A DNA stretch of 64,000 nucleotides, taken from assembly GCA_947488605.1 (NCBI GenBank), contig CANKZJ010000003.1, positions 124,001 to 188,000 of the forward strand. The letters run 5' to 3'. A program made the position numbers and the translations under genes. Positions 1 through 8,049 of the stretch are shown here, in pieces. Position 1 is the stretch's first letter. Each line of letters begins with the position of its first letter. Under the pieces are notes generated by a model. That model saw nothing but the letters and a program-made list of their open reading frames with translations, did no database searches and had not been told where the DNA came from. The stretch comes from an uncultured Paracoccaceae bacterium (GTDB lineage: Bacteria; Pseudomonadota; Alphaproteobacteria; Rhodobacterales; Rhodobacteraceae).

Positions 1-684
1 CAGATAAGGCACCGACGCGGGCAACCGCAGCTTCCAAAACGCCTGTGTCGAACTTGCATAGTATGTACGCAGCAGGTCCAACTGCATTGCATCGGGACTG
101 CGCAAGCCTTTCACCATGCCGACAACAACAGGAAAAAAGCTCAGATAGGCGCTGATGACAGCCTTTGGAAACAACCCCTGTATCCCAATCGACCCCAACA
201 TCACGATAATCATCGGGGCGAGCGCCAAGATCGGGATTGTCTGGCTCGCAATGGCCCACGGCATCACGCTCATATCCATCGCGCGGTTGTAGACGATACC
301 AACCGCCAGCAAGATACCCAGCCCGGTGCCAATCGCAAAGCCTAGCAAAGTGGCCGACAACGTCACCCACCCATGATAAACCAACGACCGCCGCGACGTG
401 ACATTCTTCATGAAAATTGTATCCCACATCTCGACTGCAACCTGATGCGGTGACGGCAAACGCGGACGGTCTAATGTGTAAGTCATGCCAAACAAATGCG
501 TGTTTCGCAGGGCCAGCCCAATCCCGGAATAGTCTTGCCGGGCCACGGGCGTATCAGGCGTCACTGCAATATCCTGCCGCTGCGCGAGGTCGGCGGTCAG
601 ATGCATATTCATCGGCACCACAGACACGATCCAAAACAACACAATTGACCCAATAACCGTCATAACAGGCAGAAGTGATTTCAC
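1..684 (-). CDS. ABC transporter permease, NitT/TauT type (3' end outside window)
   Basis: Inner-membrane permease of an ABC importer; 228 codons are visible and the C-terminus runs off the left edge. I translated it from the complement: it opens with a hydrophobic segment (VKSLLPVMTVIGSIVLFWIV), then a periplasmic stretch, then the typical SsuC/TauC/ThiX-like core, including the EAA-loop region near the left edge (LRLPASVPYL). The start is GTG at 684; the frame has a stop codon just upstream, and an AGGTG ribosome site lies about 6 bases before it. The ATPase gene lies 45 bp upstream on the same strand and belongs to the same operon as the pyrimidine catabolic genes, so a pyrimidine or hydantoin-like substrate is inferred. 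The substrate-binding protein is not in the window. Confidence 0.85.
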   Translation of the reverse strand, partial: MKSLLPVMTVIGSIVLFWIVSVVPMNMHLTADLAQRQDIAVTPDTPVARQDYSGIGLALRNTHLFGMTYTLDRPRLPSPHQVAVEMWDTIFMKNVTSRRSLVYHGWVTLSATLLGFAIGTGLGILLAVGIVYNRAMDMSVMPWAIASQTIPILALAPMIIVMLGSIGIQGLFPKAVISAYLSFFPVVVGMVKGLRSPDAMQLDLLRTYYASSTQAFWKLRLPASVPYL

Positions 685-729
685 GCATGCACCTCATCAT
701 CTTGCCCTAAATACTCCCGCCGGAGGCTC

Positions 730-1512
730 CTACACATCAACATGCCCCGCCCGCAGACCATCGCGCACCCGGTGCGCAACCGCGATAAACTCTGCACTGT
801 CGCGAATATCCAAAGGCCGCTCTTTGGGCAACGGGCTATCAATCACATCCGTGATCCGTCCCGGACGCGGGGACATCACAACGATTTTGGTCGACAGATA
901 CACCGCCTCCGGGATCGAGTGTGTCACAAACCCAATCGTCTTCTCGGTCCGCGCCCACAACTGCAACAACTGTTCATTAAGGTGATCGCGCACAATCTCA
1001 TCGAGCGCGCCAAAGGGTTCATCCATCAGCAAGATATCAGCATCAAACGCCAGCGCGCGGGCAATCGAGGCACGCTGCTGCATCCCACCCGACAATTGCC
1101 AAGGAAACTTCTTCTCAAAACCGGCCAGATCAACCAGATCCATCACCCGCTTCACACGCTCTGCCTGCTCCGCATTCGAGAACCCCATAATCTCCAACGG
1201 CAGCTTGATATTGCCCCCAATCGTGCGCCATGGATAAAGACCCGCCGCTTGAAACACATACCCGTAAGCCCGCGCCATCCGCGCCTCTTCAGGGGTCATG
1301 CCGTTGACGGTCAGAGACCCCGCGGTCGGCGCTTCAAGCCCCGCAATACAACGCAAAAACGTCGTCTTGCCGCACCCAGAAGGCCCGATGAACGAAACGA
1401 ACTCACCCTTATTGATCTCAAGGTTCACGTCCTTGAGGGCATGCACAGGCCCATCGTTGGTTTCGAACGTCAGGTTCAAACCTTGTGCATGAATCGTCGT
1501 TTCAGCAGCCAC
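730..1512 (-). CDS. ABC transporter ATP-binding protein, NitT/TauT (SsuB-like) type
   Basis: Cytoplasmic ATPase, 260 residues, partner of the permease that follows it. Visible motifs in order: Walker A GPSGCGKTT (about residue 43), Q-loop FQAAGLYPW, ABC signature LSGGMQQR, Walker B ILLMDEPFGALD and H-loop VTHSIPEA. The Y-P-W after the Q-loop and the LSGGMQQR signature are typical of the nitrate/sulfonate/taurine/thiamine-precursor importers. The start is GTG at 1512, preceded by GGGGTGA; no better ATG exists nearby. It lies 52 bp downstream of hydA on the same strand. Import of uracil, hydantoins or N-carbamoyl compounds is inferred only from the neighbourhood. Confidence 0.9.
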   Translation of the reverse strand: MAAETTIHAQGLNLTFETNDGPVHALKDVNLEINKGEFVSFIGPSGCGKTTFLRCIAGLEAPTAGSLTVNGMTPEEARMARAYGYVFQAAGLYPWRTIGGNIKLPLEIMGFSNAEQAERVKRVMDLVDLAGFEKKFPWQLSGGMQQRASIARALAFDADILLMDEPFGALDEIVRDHLNEQLLQLWARTEKTIGFVTHSIPEAVYLSTKIVVMSPRPGRITDVIDSPLPKERPLDIRDSAEFIAVAHRVRDGLRAGHVDV

Positions 1513-1564
1513 ACTTCACCCCGCAGCCCCGGTCATTCCCCGAGACTTGTTCTTTCATCTCAAC

Positions 1565-3019
1565 CTAAACACCCGTCGGCGGAATACCTGTCCGCTTCAC
1601 CGGTTGTGGCGCGGTCAGTTCTTTCCAAGATGACAACGCTTTATTCACCGGCGTGTTCGCCTCGCGCTTCACGAACTTGCCGTGACCCTCTTGCGTGCGC
1701 ACTTCGCCATCGTGGATCGCCACATGGCCGCGCGTCAGAGTAAAGCGCGGCAGGCCCTTCACCTCTTTGCCTTCGAACACGTTATAGTCGATGGCCGACT
1801 GCTGGCTGCCAGCAGTGATCGTCTTGGTTTTGGCAGGGTCCCAGACAACAAGATCAGCATCGGCACCGACCATCACCGCGCCCTTGTTGGGATAGCAGTT
1901 CAAAATCTTCGCGATATTGGTCGAGGTCACCGCCACAAATTCATTCGGCGTCAGACGCCCCGTCTCAACCCCATGGGTCCACAGCATCGGCATCCGGTCC
2001 TCAAGACCGCCTGTGCCATTGGGGATTTTTGAGAAATCACCAACGCCAGTCCGCTTTTGTTCAGTCGTAAAGGCACAGTGGTCGGTAGCTACAACGCTCA
2101 GCGACCCCGACTGCAACCCAGCCCAAAGGCTATCTTGGTGCTTTTTATTCCGGAATGGCGGCGACATCACGCGGCGCGCGGCATGGTCCCAATCTTTGTT
2201 AAAATACTCACTCTCATCCAGTGTCAGGTGCTGGATCAGCGGCTCACCCCACACGCGCTTGCCTTGCTGACGGGCACGGCGGATCGCCTCATGCGCTTCC
2301 TCACAAGAGGTATGCACAACATAAAGCGGCACGCCCGCCATATCGGCAATCATGATGGCGCGGTTTGTTGCCTCGCCCTCGACCTGACTGGGGCGGGAAT
2401 AGGCATGGGCTTCGGGGCCGGTATTTCCCTCTGCCAGCAATTTGGCCGTCATTTCAGCCACAACATCACCGTTTTCAGCATGGACCATCGCGATGGCACC
2501 AAGCTCTGACAGGCGATTGAAGGACGAAAACAGCTCATCATCATTCACCATCAACGCGCCCTTGTACGCGAGGAAATGCTTGAAGGTGTTGATCCCGCGA
2601 TCCTTGACCACAGTTTCCATGTCGTTGAAAACCTGCTCGCCCCACCACGTCACCGCCATGTGGAATGAATAGTCGCAGTTCGCACGGGTCGACTTGTTGT
2701 CCCAACGCTTGATCGCATCCAGCAGGCTCTCACCCTGATTGGGCAGGCAGAAATCGACGACCATCGTGGTGCCGCCCGCCAGACCCGCACGCGTGCCACT
2801 TTCGAAATCATCGCTGGAATAGGTGCCCATGAAAGGCATTTCGAGATGCACATGCGGGTCGATGCCGCCCGGCATGACGTAGCAATCCGTCGCATCCAAT
2901 TGCTCATCACCGGAGAGACTCTCGCCGATTTCGATGATCTTGCCGGCATCGATCAAAACATCCGCCTTATAGGTCAGATCATGCGTAACGATTGTCCCGT
3001 TCTTAATTACCTTCGTCAT
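1565..3019 (-). CDS. hydA: dihydropyrimidinase / D-hydantoinase
   Basis: Second step of reductive pyrimidine degradation: hydrolytic ring opening of dihydrouracil to N-carbamoyl-beta-alanine. It is an amidohydrolase-superfamily binuclear zinc enzyme of 484 residues. It shows GGIDPHVHLEMPF (metal-binding H56 and H58), FLAYKGALM (the lysine that is carboxylated, about K153), HAENGD, VVHTSCEEA and ATDHCAF, the usual metal-ligand order of the family. I chose ATG 3019 because an AGGGGG ribosome site lies 6 bases before it. An ATG 15 bp further upstream lies inside that site and is unlikely. The start overlaps the end of the small membrane-protein gene by 17 bp, indicating translational coupling. 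Substrate preference (dihydrouracil or other hydantoins) cannot be read from sequence, but preAT and hyuC as neighbours favour dihydropyrimidines. Confidence 0.95.
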   Translation of the reverse strand: MTKVIKNGTIVTHDLTYKADVLIDAGKIIEIGESLSGDEQLDATDCYVMPGGIDPHVHLEMPFMGTYSSDDFESGTRAGLAGGTTMVVDFCLPNQGESLLDAIKRWDNKSTRANCDYSFHMAVTWWGEQVFNDMETVVKDRGINTFKHFLAYKGALMVNDDELFSSFNRLSELGAIAMVHAENGDVVAEMTAKLLAEGNTGPEAHAYSRPSQVEGEATNRAIMIADMAGVPLYVVHTSCEEAHEAIRRARQQGKRVWGEPLIQHLTLDESEYFNKDWDHAARRVMSPPFRNKKHQDSLWAGLQSGSLSVVATDHCAFTTEQKRTGVGDFSKIPNGTGGLEDRMPMLWTHGVETGRLTPNEFVAVTSTNIAKILNCYPNKGAVMVGADADLVVWDPAKTKTITAGSQQSAIDYNVFEGKEVKGLPRFTLTRGHVAIHDGEVRTQEGHGKFVKREANTPVNKALSSWKELTAPQPVKRTGIPPTGV

Positions 3020-3218
3020 CTTTTTCCCCCTCATCTTTTTTGCTTCCGACCCACAAAGTCATCAGTGCAGCGTAGAAACCGCCAGCAATGACAGCTGAAA
3101 CGCCAACTTCGAGAAACTCTGGCGGCCAATTCCGGCCAAATATGAAATCTATCACGACAGAAATGATCGCAAATACGGGCGTGAAATAAAGGAAATGACG
3201 CAGGAACCCTGAATTCAC
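3003..3218 (-). CDS. small two-helix membrane protein in the pyrimidine operon
   Basis: Predicted 71-residue inner-membrane protein of unknown function. It has two hydrophobic segments (FLYFTPVFAIISVVIDFIFG and VGVSAVIAGGFYAALMTLWV) and ends in a strongly charged tail (KKDEGEKDDEG). The start is GTG at 3218: it overlaps the TGA of hyuC as GTGA, and a GGAG site lies 8 bases upstream. Its stop lies 17 bp inside the next gene, hydA. Being coupled on both sides, it is almost certainly translated with the catabolic enzymes. A longer reading frame with starts further upstream exists but would overlap hyuC deeply. I do not recognise the family; a link to transport or membrane anchoring of the pathway is a guess. 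Confidence 0.7.
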   Translation of the reverse strand: MNSGFLRHFLYFTPVFAIISVVIDFIFGRNWPPEFLEVGVSAVIAGGFYAALMTLWVGSKKDEGEKDDEGN

Positions 3219-4465
3219 CCAACAATCTCCGCCGTTTCCACCACCGCATGAAACAGCACATCCGTGCCTGCCGTTGCCCATTCAGGCGAAATCTCTTCCG
3301 CCTCGTTATGGCTCAATCCGTCAACACAAGGACACATCACCATCGCGGTCGGATAGATATCGTTGATCCAACATGCGTCATGGCCCGCACCCGATACGAT
3401 ATCCATATGACTATAGCCCAACCGCTCCGCCGCATCACGGACCGCGTTCACGCAGCCTTCGTTAAATGCGGGTGGATCGAACTGGCCAACAATCTCGCAT
3501 GAGAATTCGACACCAATATCTTCGCACAGCTTCGGCGCGCGCTCATTAAACTCAGCCACCATCGCATTCAGTTTATCCAGCAAATGCGTCCGCATATCGA
3601 CGGTAAAAACGACCTTGCCGGGAATGATGTTGCGCGAGTTCGGGTAGACATCAATATGTCCAATCGCACCCACCGCATTAGGCTGGTTCTTCATCGCAAT
3701 CTCGTGGACCAATTCTGTCACCAGCGCCAAACCACGACCCGCATTCTTGCGCATATGCATTGGCGTCGATCCGGTATGGCTTTCCTTGCCCGTCACCGTG
3801 CATTCGATCCAACGCAGGCCCTGGCCGTGGGTTACAACGCCAATATCTTTGCCTTCGGCCTCTAGAATCGGGCCTTGCTCGATGTGGAGCTCAAAGAACG
3901 CATGCATTTTGCGATTGCCGGCCTTCTCTTCGCCTTTCCAACCAATCCGCTCCAGCTCATCGCCAAAGCGCTTACCATCCGCATCCACACGGTCATTCGC
4001 CCATTCAAGCGTATGCTTGCCCGCAAAAACACCAGAGGCGAGCATGGCAGGCGCGTACCGCGTGCCTTCCTCGTTGGTCCAGTTTGTCACGACAATTGGA
4101 TGCTTTGTCTTGATATCCAAATCATTCAGCGTGCGCAGAATTTCGAGGCCGCCCAACACACCCAACACACCATCGTATTTGCCACCCGTCGGTTGGGTAT
4201 CCAGATGCGAACCAACATAAACCGGCAGCGCATCCGGGTCCGTTCCTTCGCGCCGGGCAAACATATTGCCGATCTCATCAACGCCCATCGTGCAACCCGC
4301 CGCCTCGCACCACGTCTGGAACAGATGGCGGCCTTCGCTGTCTTCATCGGTCAAAGTCTGGCGATTATTTCCGCCTGCAACGCCCGGCCCGATCTGCGCC
4401 ATTTCCATCAGGCTGTCCCACAGCCGCTCACCATTGATACGCAGGTTTTCTCCGGGGGCTGGCAT
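3215..4465 (-). CDS. hyuC: N-carbamoyl-beta-alanine amidohydrolase / hydantoinase-carbamoylase family (M20)
   Basis: Zinc-dependent amidase of 416 residues that would release beta-alanine, CO2 and ammonia from N-carbamoyl-beta-alanine, the third step of the reductive pyrimidine route. Family signs are GSHLDTQPTGGKYDGVLGVL (metal-binding H and D), TNEEGTRYAPAM (catalytic and metal-binding glutamates), FFELHIEQGPILE, the dimerisation-domain KESHTGSTPM, and SGAGHDACW near the C-terminus. ATG 4465 is chosen for the AAGGAG site 6 bases upstream; an in-frame start 42 bp further upstream has none. It is the first gene of the left-hand operon, facing rutR across the RutR-like palindrome. The alternative is an N-carbamoyl-L-amino-acid hydrolase or ureidoglycolate/allantoate enzyme; the preAT and hydA neighbours argue for the pyrimidine role. 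Confidence 0.9.
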   Translation of the reverse strand: MPAPGENLRINGERLWDSLMEMAQIGPGVAGGNNRQTLTDEDSEGRHLFQTWCEAAGCTMGVDEIGNMFARREGTDPDALPVYVGSHLDTQPTGGKYDGVLGVLGGLEILRTLNDLDIKTKHPIVVTNWTNEEGTRYAPAMLASGVFAGKHTLEWANDRVDADGKRFGDELERIGWKGEEKAGNRKMHAFFELHIEQGPILEAEGKDIGVVTHGQGLRWIECTVTGKESHTGSTPMHMRKNAGRGLALVTELVHEIAMKNQPNAVGAIGHIDVYPNSRNIIPGKVVFTVDMRTHLLDKLNAMVAEFNERAPKLCEDIGVEFSCEIVGQFDPPAFNEGCVNAVRDAAERLGYSHMDIVSGAGHDACWINDIYPTAMVMCPCVDGLSHNEAEEISPEWATAGTDVLFHAVVETAEIVG

Positions 4466-4499
4466 AAGGGGGCTCCTTGGCTTGCAGTGGCACTTGCAT

Positions 4500-4515
4500 T
4501 TGACCAACTGGTCAA
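4500..4515. promoter_or_regulatory. RutR-type operator palindrome
   Basis: TTGACCAACTGGTCAA is a perfect 16-bp dyad and matches the published E. coli RutR box TTGACCAnnTGGTCAA at every defined position. It lies 35 bp upstream of hyuC and 127 bp upstream of rutR, so one bound dimer could control both divergent transcripts. Binding by the neighbouring TetR-family protein is inferred. Confidence 0.85.
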
Positions 4516-4641
4516 AACAACGCTAACAGAGGGAAAGCACCAGTCAAGTTCTCCGCTCGGATTACAGGCAGATGCAAGCAAAGCTGGCAGTCACAGGCAT
4601 TATTGCCCCAATTTCGCCCGCATTTTAAGCGAAGGATTGGT

Positions 4642-5244
4642 ATGATCAAACCGCCCACCCGTATCCAACAGCGCAATCGTGCAGCAATTTTATCCGCTGG
4701 GTTGGATGTTTTTTCGCAATTCGGGTTTCGTGGCGCGACGTTAGATCTGATCGCTGATGCGGCGGGGCTGTCGAAGCCGAACCTGCTTTACTACTTCCCG
4801 TCAAAGGAATCGATCCACACGGCGTTGCTGGAACAACTTCTTGATACCTGGCTGGACCCGTTAAAGGCGCTCGATGGGACAGGCGACCCTATCAAGGAAA
4901 TCATGGCTTACGCCCAACGGAAATTGGCGATGAGCCGGGACTACCCGCGTGAAAGCCGCCTTTGGGCCAATGAAATTCTGCAAGGCGCGCCTCGGATTGA
5001 AGACATCCTAAAGGACGACCTTAAAGCACTTGTCGACGAGAAGGCGCAGATTATCAAAGCATGGGCAGACGACGGCAAAATCGCTGACATTGACCCGCAT
5101 CACCTGATCTTCTCAATTTGGGCATTCACCCAGCATTACGCCGATTTTGACGTGCAAGTGCGGGCCGTATTGGGCAACAAAGACCCCTATGATGGGGCCT
5201 CTGTCTTCCTTGACACGCTGTACGCCAAACTGCTGCAACCATAA
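4642..5244 (+). CDS. rutR: RutR-like TetR-family regulator of pyrimidine use
   Basis: DNA-binding regulator of 200 residues. The N-terminal TetR helix-turn-helix is clear: AILSAGLDVFSQFGFRGATL, then DAAGLSKPNLLYYFPSKESI. The KPNLLYYFPSKE stretch is characteristic of RutR, which in E. coli senses uracil and thymine. The C-terminal ligand domain keeps RutR-like features (ESRLWANEILQGAPRI; WAFTQHYADFDVQV). ATG 4642 is chosen because AAGGATT precedes it; an ATG 39 bp upstream lacks a site. It is divergent from hyuC and shares the operator at 4500-4515; its stop codon abuts that of preA. It probably represses the flanking catabolic and transport genes and is relieved by pyrimidine. The ligand is inferred from homology. 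Confidence 0.92.
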   Translation: MIKPPTRIQQRNRAAILSAGLDVFSQFGFRGATLDLIADAAGLSKPNLLYYFPSKESIHTALLEQLLDTWLDPLKALDGTGDPIKEIMAYAQRKLAMSRDYPRESRLWANEILQGAPRIEDILKDDLKALVDEKAQIIKAWADDGKIADIDPHHLIFSIWAFTQHYADFDVQVRAVLGNKDPYDGASVFLDTLYAKLLQP

Positions 5245-6549
5245 CTACTCGGCCGCAACGGCACCGGGATTATTGGGATGCGTTGTCCAGTTGGCGTATT
5301 CCTTTTCAACGACTTTCCCGGTGCGCGGATCAACCTCGCCCGGTTCCATTGCTTCCATAGTGATGCAATCCTCAACCGGACAGACATCAACACACAGATT
5401 GCAGGCCACGCATTCCTCGTCAATCACGGTGAAGGTGCGGTCCTCTGACATCGCAATCGCTTGATGGCTGGTGTCCTCGCAGGCCGCATAGCAGCGACCA
5501 CATTTGATGCAATCGTCTTGGTTGATCTTGGCCTTCGCCACATAATTGAGGTTCAGATACTGCCAATCCGTTACATTCGGCACGGCACGTCCGACGACCT
5601 CTTCTACCGAAGTATAGCCCTTTTCATCCATCCATTGAGAGAGGCCGCTTTTCATTTCTTCCACGATCTTAAAGCCATAAGTCATCGCGGCGGTACAAAC
5701 CTGTACGTTGCCACATCCAAGGCTGATAAATTCCGCCGCATCGCGCCACGTGGTGATGCCACCAATCCCGCTAATCGGCAGGCCGTGCGTATCAGGATGG
5801 CGCGCAATCTCGGACACCATCGACATCGCAATGGGCTTCACTGCCGGCCCGCAATAGCCACCGTGTGATCCTTTACCGTCAATGGAAGGCTCGGGCGACA
5901 TCGTGTCGAGGTTCACTGAGGTGATCGAATTAATCGTGTTGATCAGGCTGACCGCATCGGCCCCGCCACGCATCGCAGCCGCCGCAGGTTTGCGCACGTC
6001 AGTGATATTCGGCGTCAGCTTCACAATAACGGGTTTGTCGTAATACTGCTTGCACCAACGCGTCACCATTTCGATGTATTCAGGCACCTGTCCAACGGCC
6101 GCACCCATACCCCGTTCCGACATCCCATGCGGGCAGCCAAAGTTAAGCTCAATTCCGTCCGCACCCGTTGCCGCCACGCGGGGAAGGATATCTTTCCATG
6201 CCTGTTCTTCACACGGCACCATGATCGACACGATCATCGCACGATCAGGGTAATCCGCCTTCACACGGGTGATTTCTTCAAGGTTCACCTCCAACGGGCG
6301 ATCCGTGATCAATTCGATGTTGTTGAGACCCAGCAACCGGCGGTCTGCCCCATAAATCGCGCCGTATCGCGGGCCGTTGACGTTCACGACGGGTGGCCCT
6401 TCGGACCCCAGCGTTTTCCACACGACACCACCCCAGCCTGCTTCAAATGCGCGGCGGACGTTGTATTCTTTATCCGTTGGCGGGGCCGAGGCCAGCCAGA
6501 AAGGATTGGGGGACTTGATGCCCAAAAAGTCGGTTGTCAGATCAGCCAT
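5245..6549 (-). CDS. preA: NAD-dependent dihydropyrimidine dehydrogenase, catalytic subunit
   Basis: FMN and Fe-S subunit (434 residues) that reduces uracil/thymine to the 5,6-dihydro form, or the reverse. The N-terminal TIM-barrel resembles dihydroorotate dehydrogenase: NPFWLASAPPTDKEYNVRRA, ELNFGCPHGMSERGMGAAVGQ with the active-site cysteine region, VIVKLTPNITD, and GIGGITTW for FMN phosphate. The C-terminus holds two 4Fe-4S motifs, CIKCGRCYAACEDTSH and CVACNLCVDVCPVEDC. It lies 1 bp downstream of preT, so the two subunits are co-translated. It converges with rutR with no space between stop codons, leaving no room for a terminator. Also called pydA in some bacteria. Confidence 0.95.
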   Translation of the reverse strand: MADLTTDFLGIKSPNPFWLASAPPTDKEYNVRRAFEAGWGGVVWKTLGSEGPPVVNVNGPRYGAIYGADRRLLGLNNIELITDRPLEVNLEEITRVKADYPDRAMIVSIMVPCEEQAWKDILPRVAATGADGIELNFGCPHGMSERGMGAAVGQVPEYIEMVTRWCKQYYDKPVIVKLTPNITDVRKPAAAAMRGGADAVSLINTINSITSVNLDTMSPEPSIDGKGSHGGYCGPAVKPIAMSMVSEIARHPDTHGLPISGIGGITTWRDAAEFISLGCGNVQVCTAAMTYGFKIVEEMKSGLSQWMDEKGYTSVEEVVGRAVPNVTDWQYLNLNYVAKAKINQDDCIKCGRCYAACEDTSHQAIAMSEDRTFTVIDEECVACNLCVDVCPVEDCITMEAMEPGEVDPRTGKVVEKEYANWTTHPNNPGAVAAE

Positions 6550-6550
6550 T

Positions 6551-7885
6551 TTAGTTGCTCCCCATCAAGGTTGCATGAATATCCATCGCCGCGTCGCGGC
6601 CCTCTGCGACGGCCGTCACCGTCAGATCATCGCCACCACTTGCACAGTCACCACCAGCCCAAACGCCATCACGGCTAGTGCGCCCAGCGCCTGTCACGGC
6701 AATCTTGCGTCCCTCAAGGACCAGCCCGCCATCGGTCGTCAGCGTTTGACCAATCGCTTTGAATACTTGATCTGCGGCAAGACGGATCGTCTCGCCTGTC
6801 CCTTTCAAGCCATTGCCATCGTCGGACGTATACTCCAACTCAATCTCGCGGACCGCACCATTGCCGTGAATGGCAACGGGCTGTGCATTGAACATGAGCC
6901 GCACACCCTTTGAGGCAGCGAGATCTTGTTCATATCTGCTAGCACTCATCGCGTCGCGCCCACGACGGTAGGCTATTGTAACGTTCTGCGCGCCAAGCAA
7001 TTTGGACTGCACAGCAGCATCCACGGCAGTCATACCACCGCCAATCACCACCACATCACGGCCAACAGGGAAAGTGGTCAGATCGCTGGCTTGCCGCAAT
7101 TCCTTGATGAAATCGACGGCATCATCGACGCCGTTCTTGTCTTCACCATCGCTGTGCAAGGCGTTTACACCGCCCAGGCCGACACCGAGGAACACGGCAG
7201 GGAAGCAACCAACCAAATCATCCATCTTGAGCTCTTTACCCAAACCCATTCCGGTTTTGATCGTGATACCGCCAATTCCGAGCAGCCAATCGACCTCGCG
7301 CGCAGCAAAATCATCGGTGGATTTGTAAGCCGCGATGCCAAATTCGTTCAAACCACCGGCCTTCGCTTCGGCATCGTAGATCGTCACATCGTGGCCATAC
7401 ATTGCAAGCCGGTGAGCACAGGCAAGACCCGCTGGCCCTGCGCCGACCACTGCGACTTTCTTGCCTGTTTCGGGTGCGCGATCATAAGGATGGCGTTGCT
7501 TGGCCATCAACGTGTCTGTGGCAAAGCGTTGTAAGCGGCCAATTTCGACAGGTTTGCCTTCCGCAAGTTCCCGTACGCACGCCTGTTCGCATAGATCCTC
7601 TGTTGGACAAACGCGCGCACACATGCCGCCAAGAATGTTCTGATCAAAGATCGTTTTTGCCGCGGCCTCCGCAGTGCCAGTACTAATCTGGCGGATAAAG
7701 AGCGGGATATCGATGTCTGTGGGGCAGGCTGTGACACAAGGCGCGTCATGGCAGAAATAGCAGCGATCTGCGGCAACTGCGGCCTCATGCGGGGCAAAGG
7801 GCGCGTGCAAATCTGTGAAGTTTTCCGCAAGCGCGTCCGCTGGCAAACGCGCGACTGCGATACCGGGGGTCATTGGGCTAGACAT
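6551..7885 (-). CDS. preT: NAD-dependent dihydropyrimidine dehydrogenase, electron-transfer subunit
   Basis: FAD/Fe-S subunit (444 residues) that passes electrons from NAD(P)H to PreA. It belongs to the glutamate-synthase small-subunit-like family. The N-terminus has the two cysteine clusters (CYFCHDAPCVTACPTDIDIP and CARVCPTEDLCEQACV), followed by the FAD motif VVGAGPAGLACAHRLA and the NAD(P) motif VVIGGGMTAVDAA, with WAGGDCASGGDDLT near the end. ATG 7885 is preceded by AGGATACAGCCC. It is the first gene of the preTA operon, with a degenerate RutR-like box 52 bp upstream. The resemblance to GltD is a family feature; adjacency to preA identifies it. Confidence 0.93.
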   Translation of the reverse strand: MSSPMTPGIAVARLPADALAENFTDLHAPFAPHEAAVAADRCYFCHDAPCVTACPTDIDIPLFIRQISTGTAEAAAKTIFDQNILGGMCARVCPTEDLCEQACVRELAEGKPVEIGRLQRFATDTLMAKQRHPYDRAPETGKKVAVVGAGPAGLACAHRLAMYGHDVTIYDAEAKAGGLNEFGIAAYKSTDDFAAREVDWLLGIGGITIKTGMGLGKELKMDDLVGCFPAVFLGVGLGGVNALHSDGEDKNGVDDAVDFIKELRQASDLTTFPVGRDVVVIGGGMTAVDAAVQSKLLGAQNVTIAYRRGRDAMSASRYEQDLAASKGVRLMFNAQPVAIHGNGAVREIELEYTSDDGNGLKGTGETIRLAADQVFKAIGQTLTTDGGLVLEGRKIAVTGAGRTSRDGVWAGGDCASGGDDLTVTAVAEGRDAAMDIHATLMGSN

Positions 7886-7936
7886 GGGCTGTATCCTGTC
7901 GTGGCTAATCCACTTTAGCCTGCCACAAATTTATTT

Positions 7937-7952
7937 TTTATCAAATGGTAAA
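7937..7952. promoter_or_regulatory. possible degenerate RutR box upstream of preT
   Basis: TTTATCAAATGGTAAA matches 9 of the 12 outer palindromic positions (arms) of TTGACCAnnTGGTCAA plus the central A/T pair, with correct spacing. It is the only similar site in the preT upstream region. A single site this weak could occur by chance; the position in front of the other half of the regulon makes it plausible. Confidence 0.4.
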
Positions 7953-8049
7953 TTTTTGGCAGTTTATGAAAACCGTCCTCTGTGTCCAATGGTGAGTACA
8001 GGATGCCTCCGGGTGAGGTATTTTTGAACCGAAGAAGCAAAGGGTTAGC

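Noticed and set aside
742-1743. A long plus-strand reading frame of 333 codons
   Set aside because: It is antisense to the ABC ATPase gene and the end of hydA, is rich in R, H and P, has no family motifs and no ribosome site.
3875-4645. A 256-codon plus-strand frame reaching the rutR start
   Set aside because: It is antisense to hyuC and overlaps the RutR-like operator; no ribosome site or motif.
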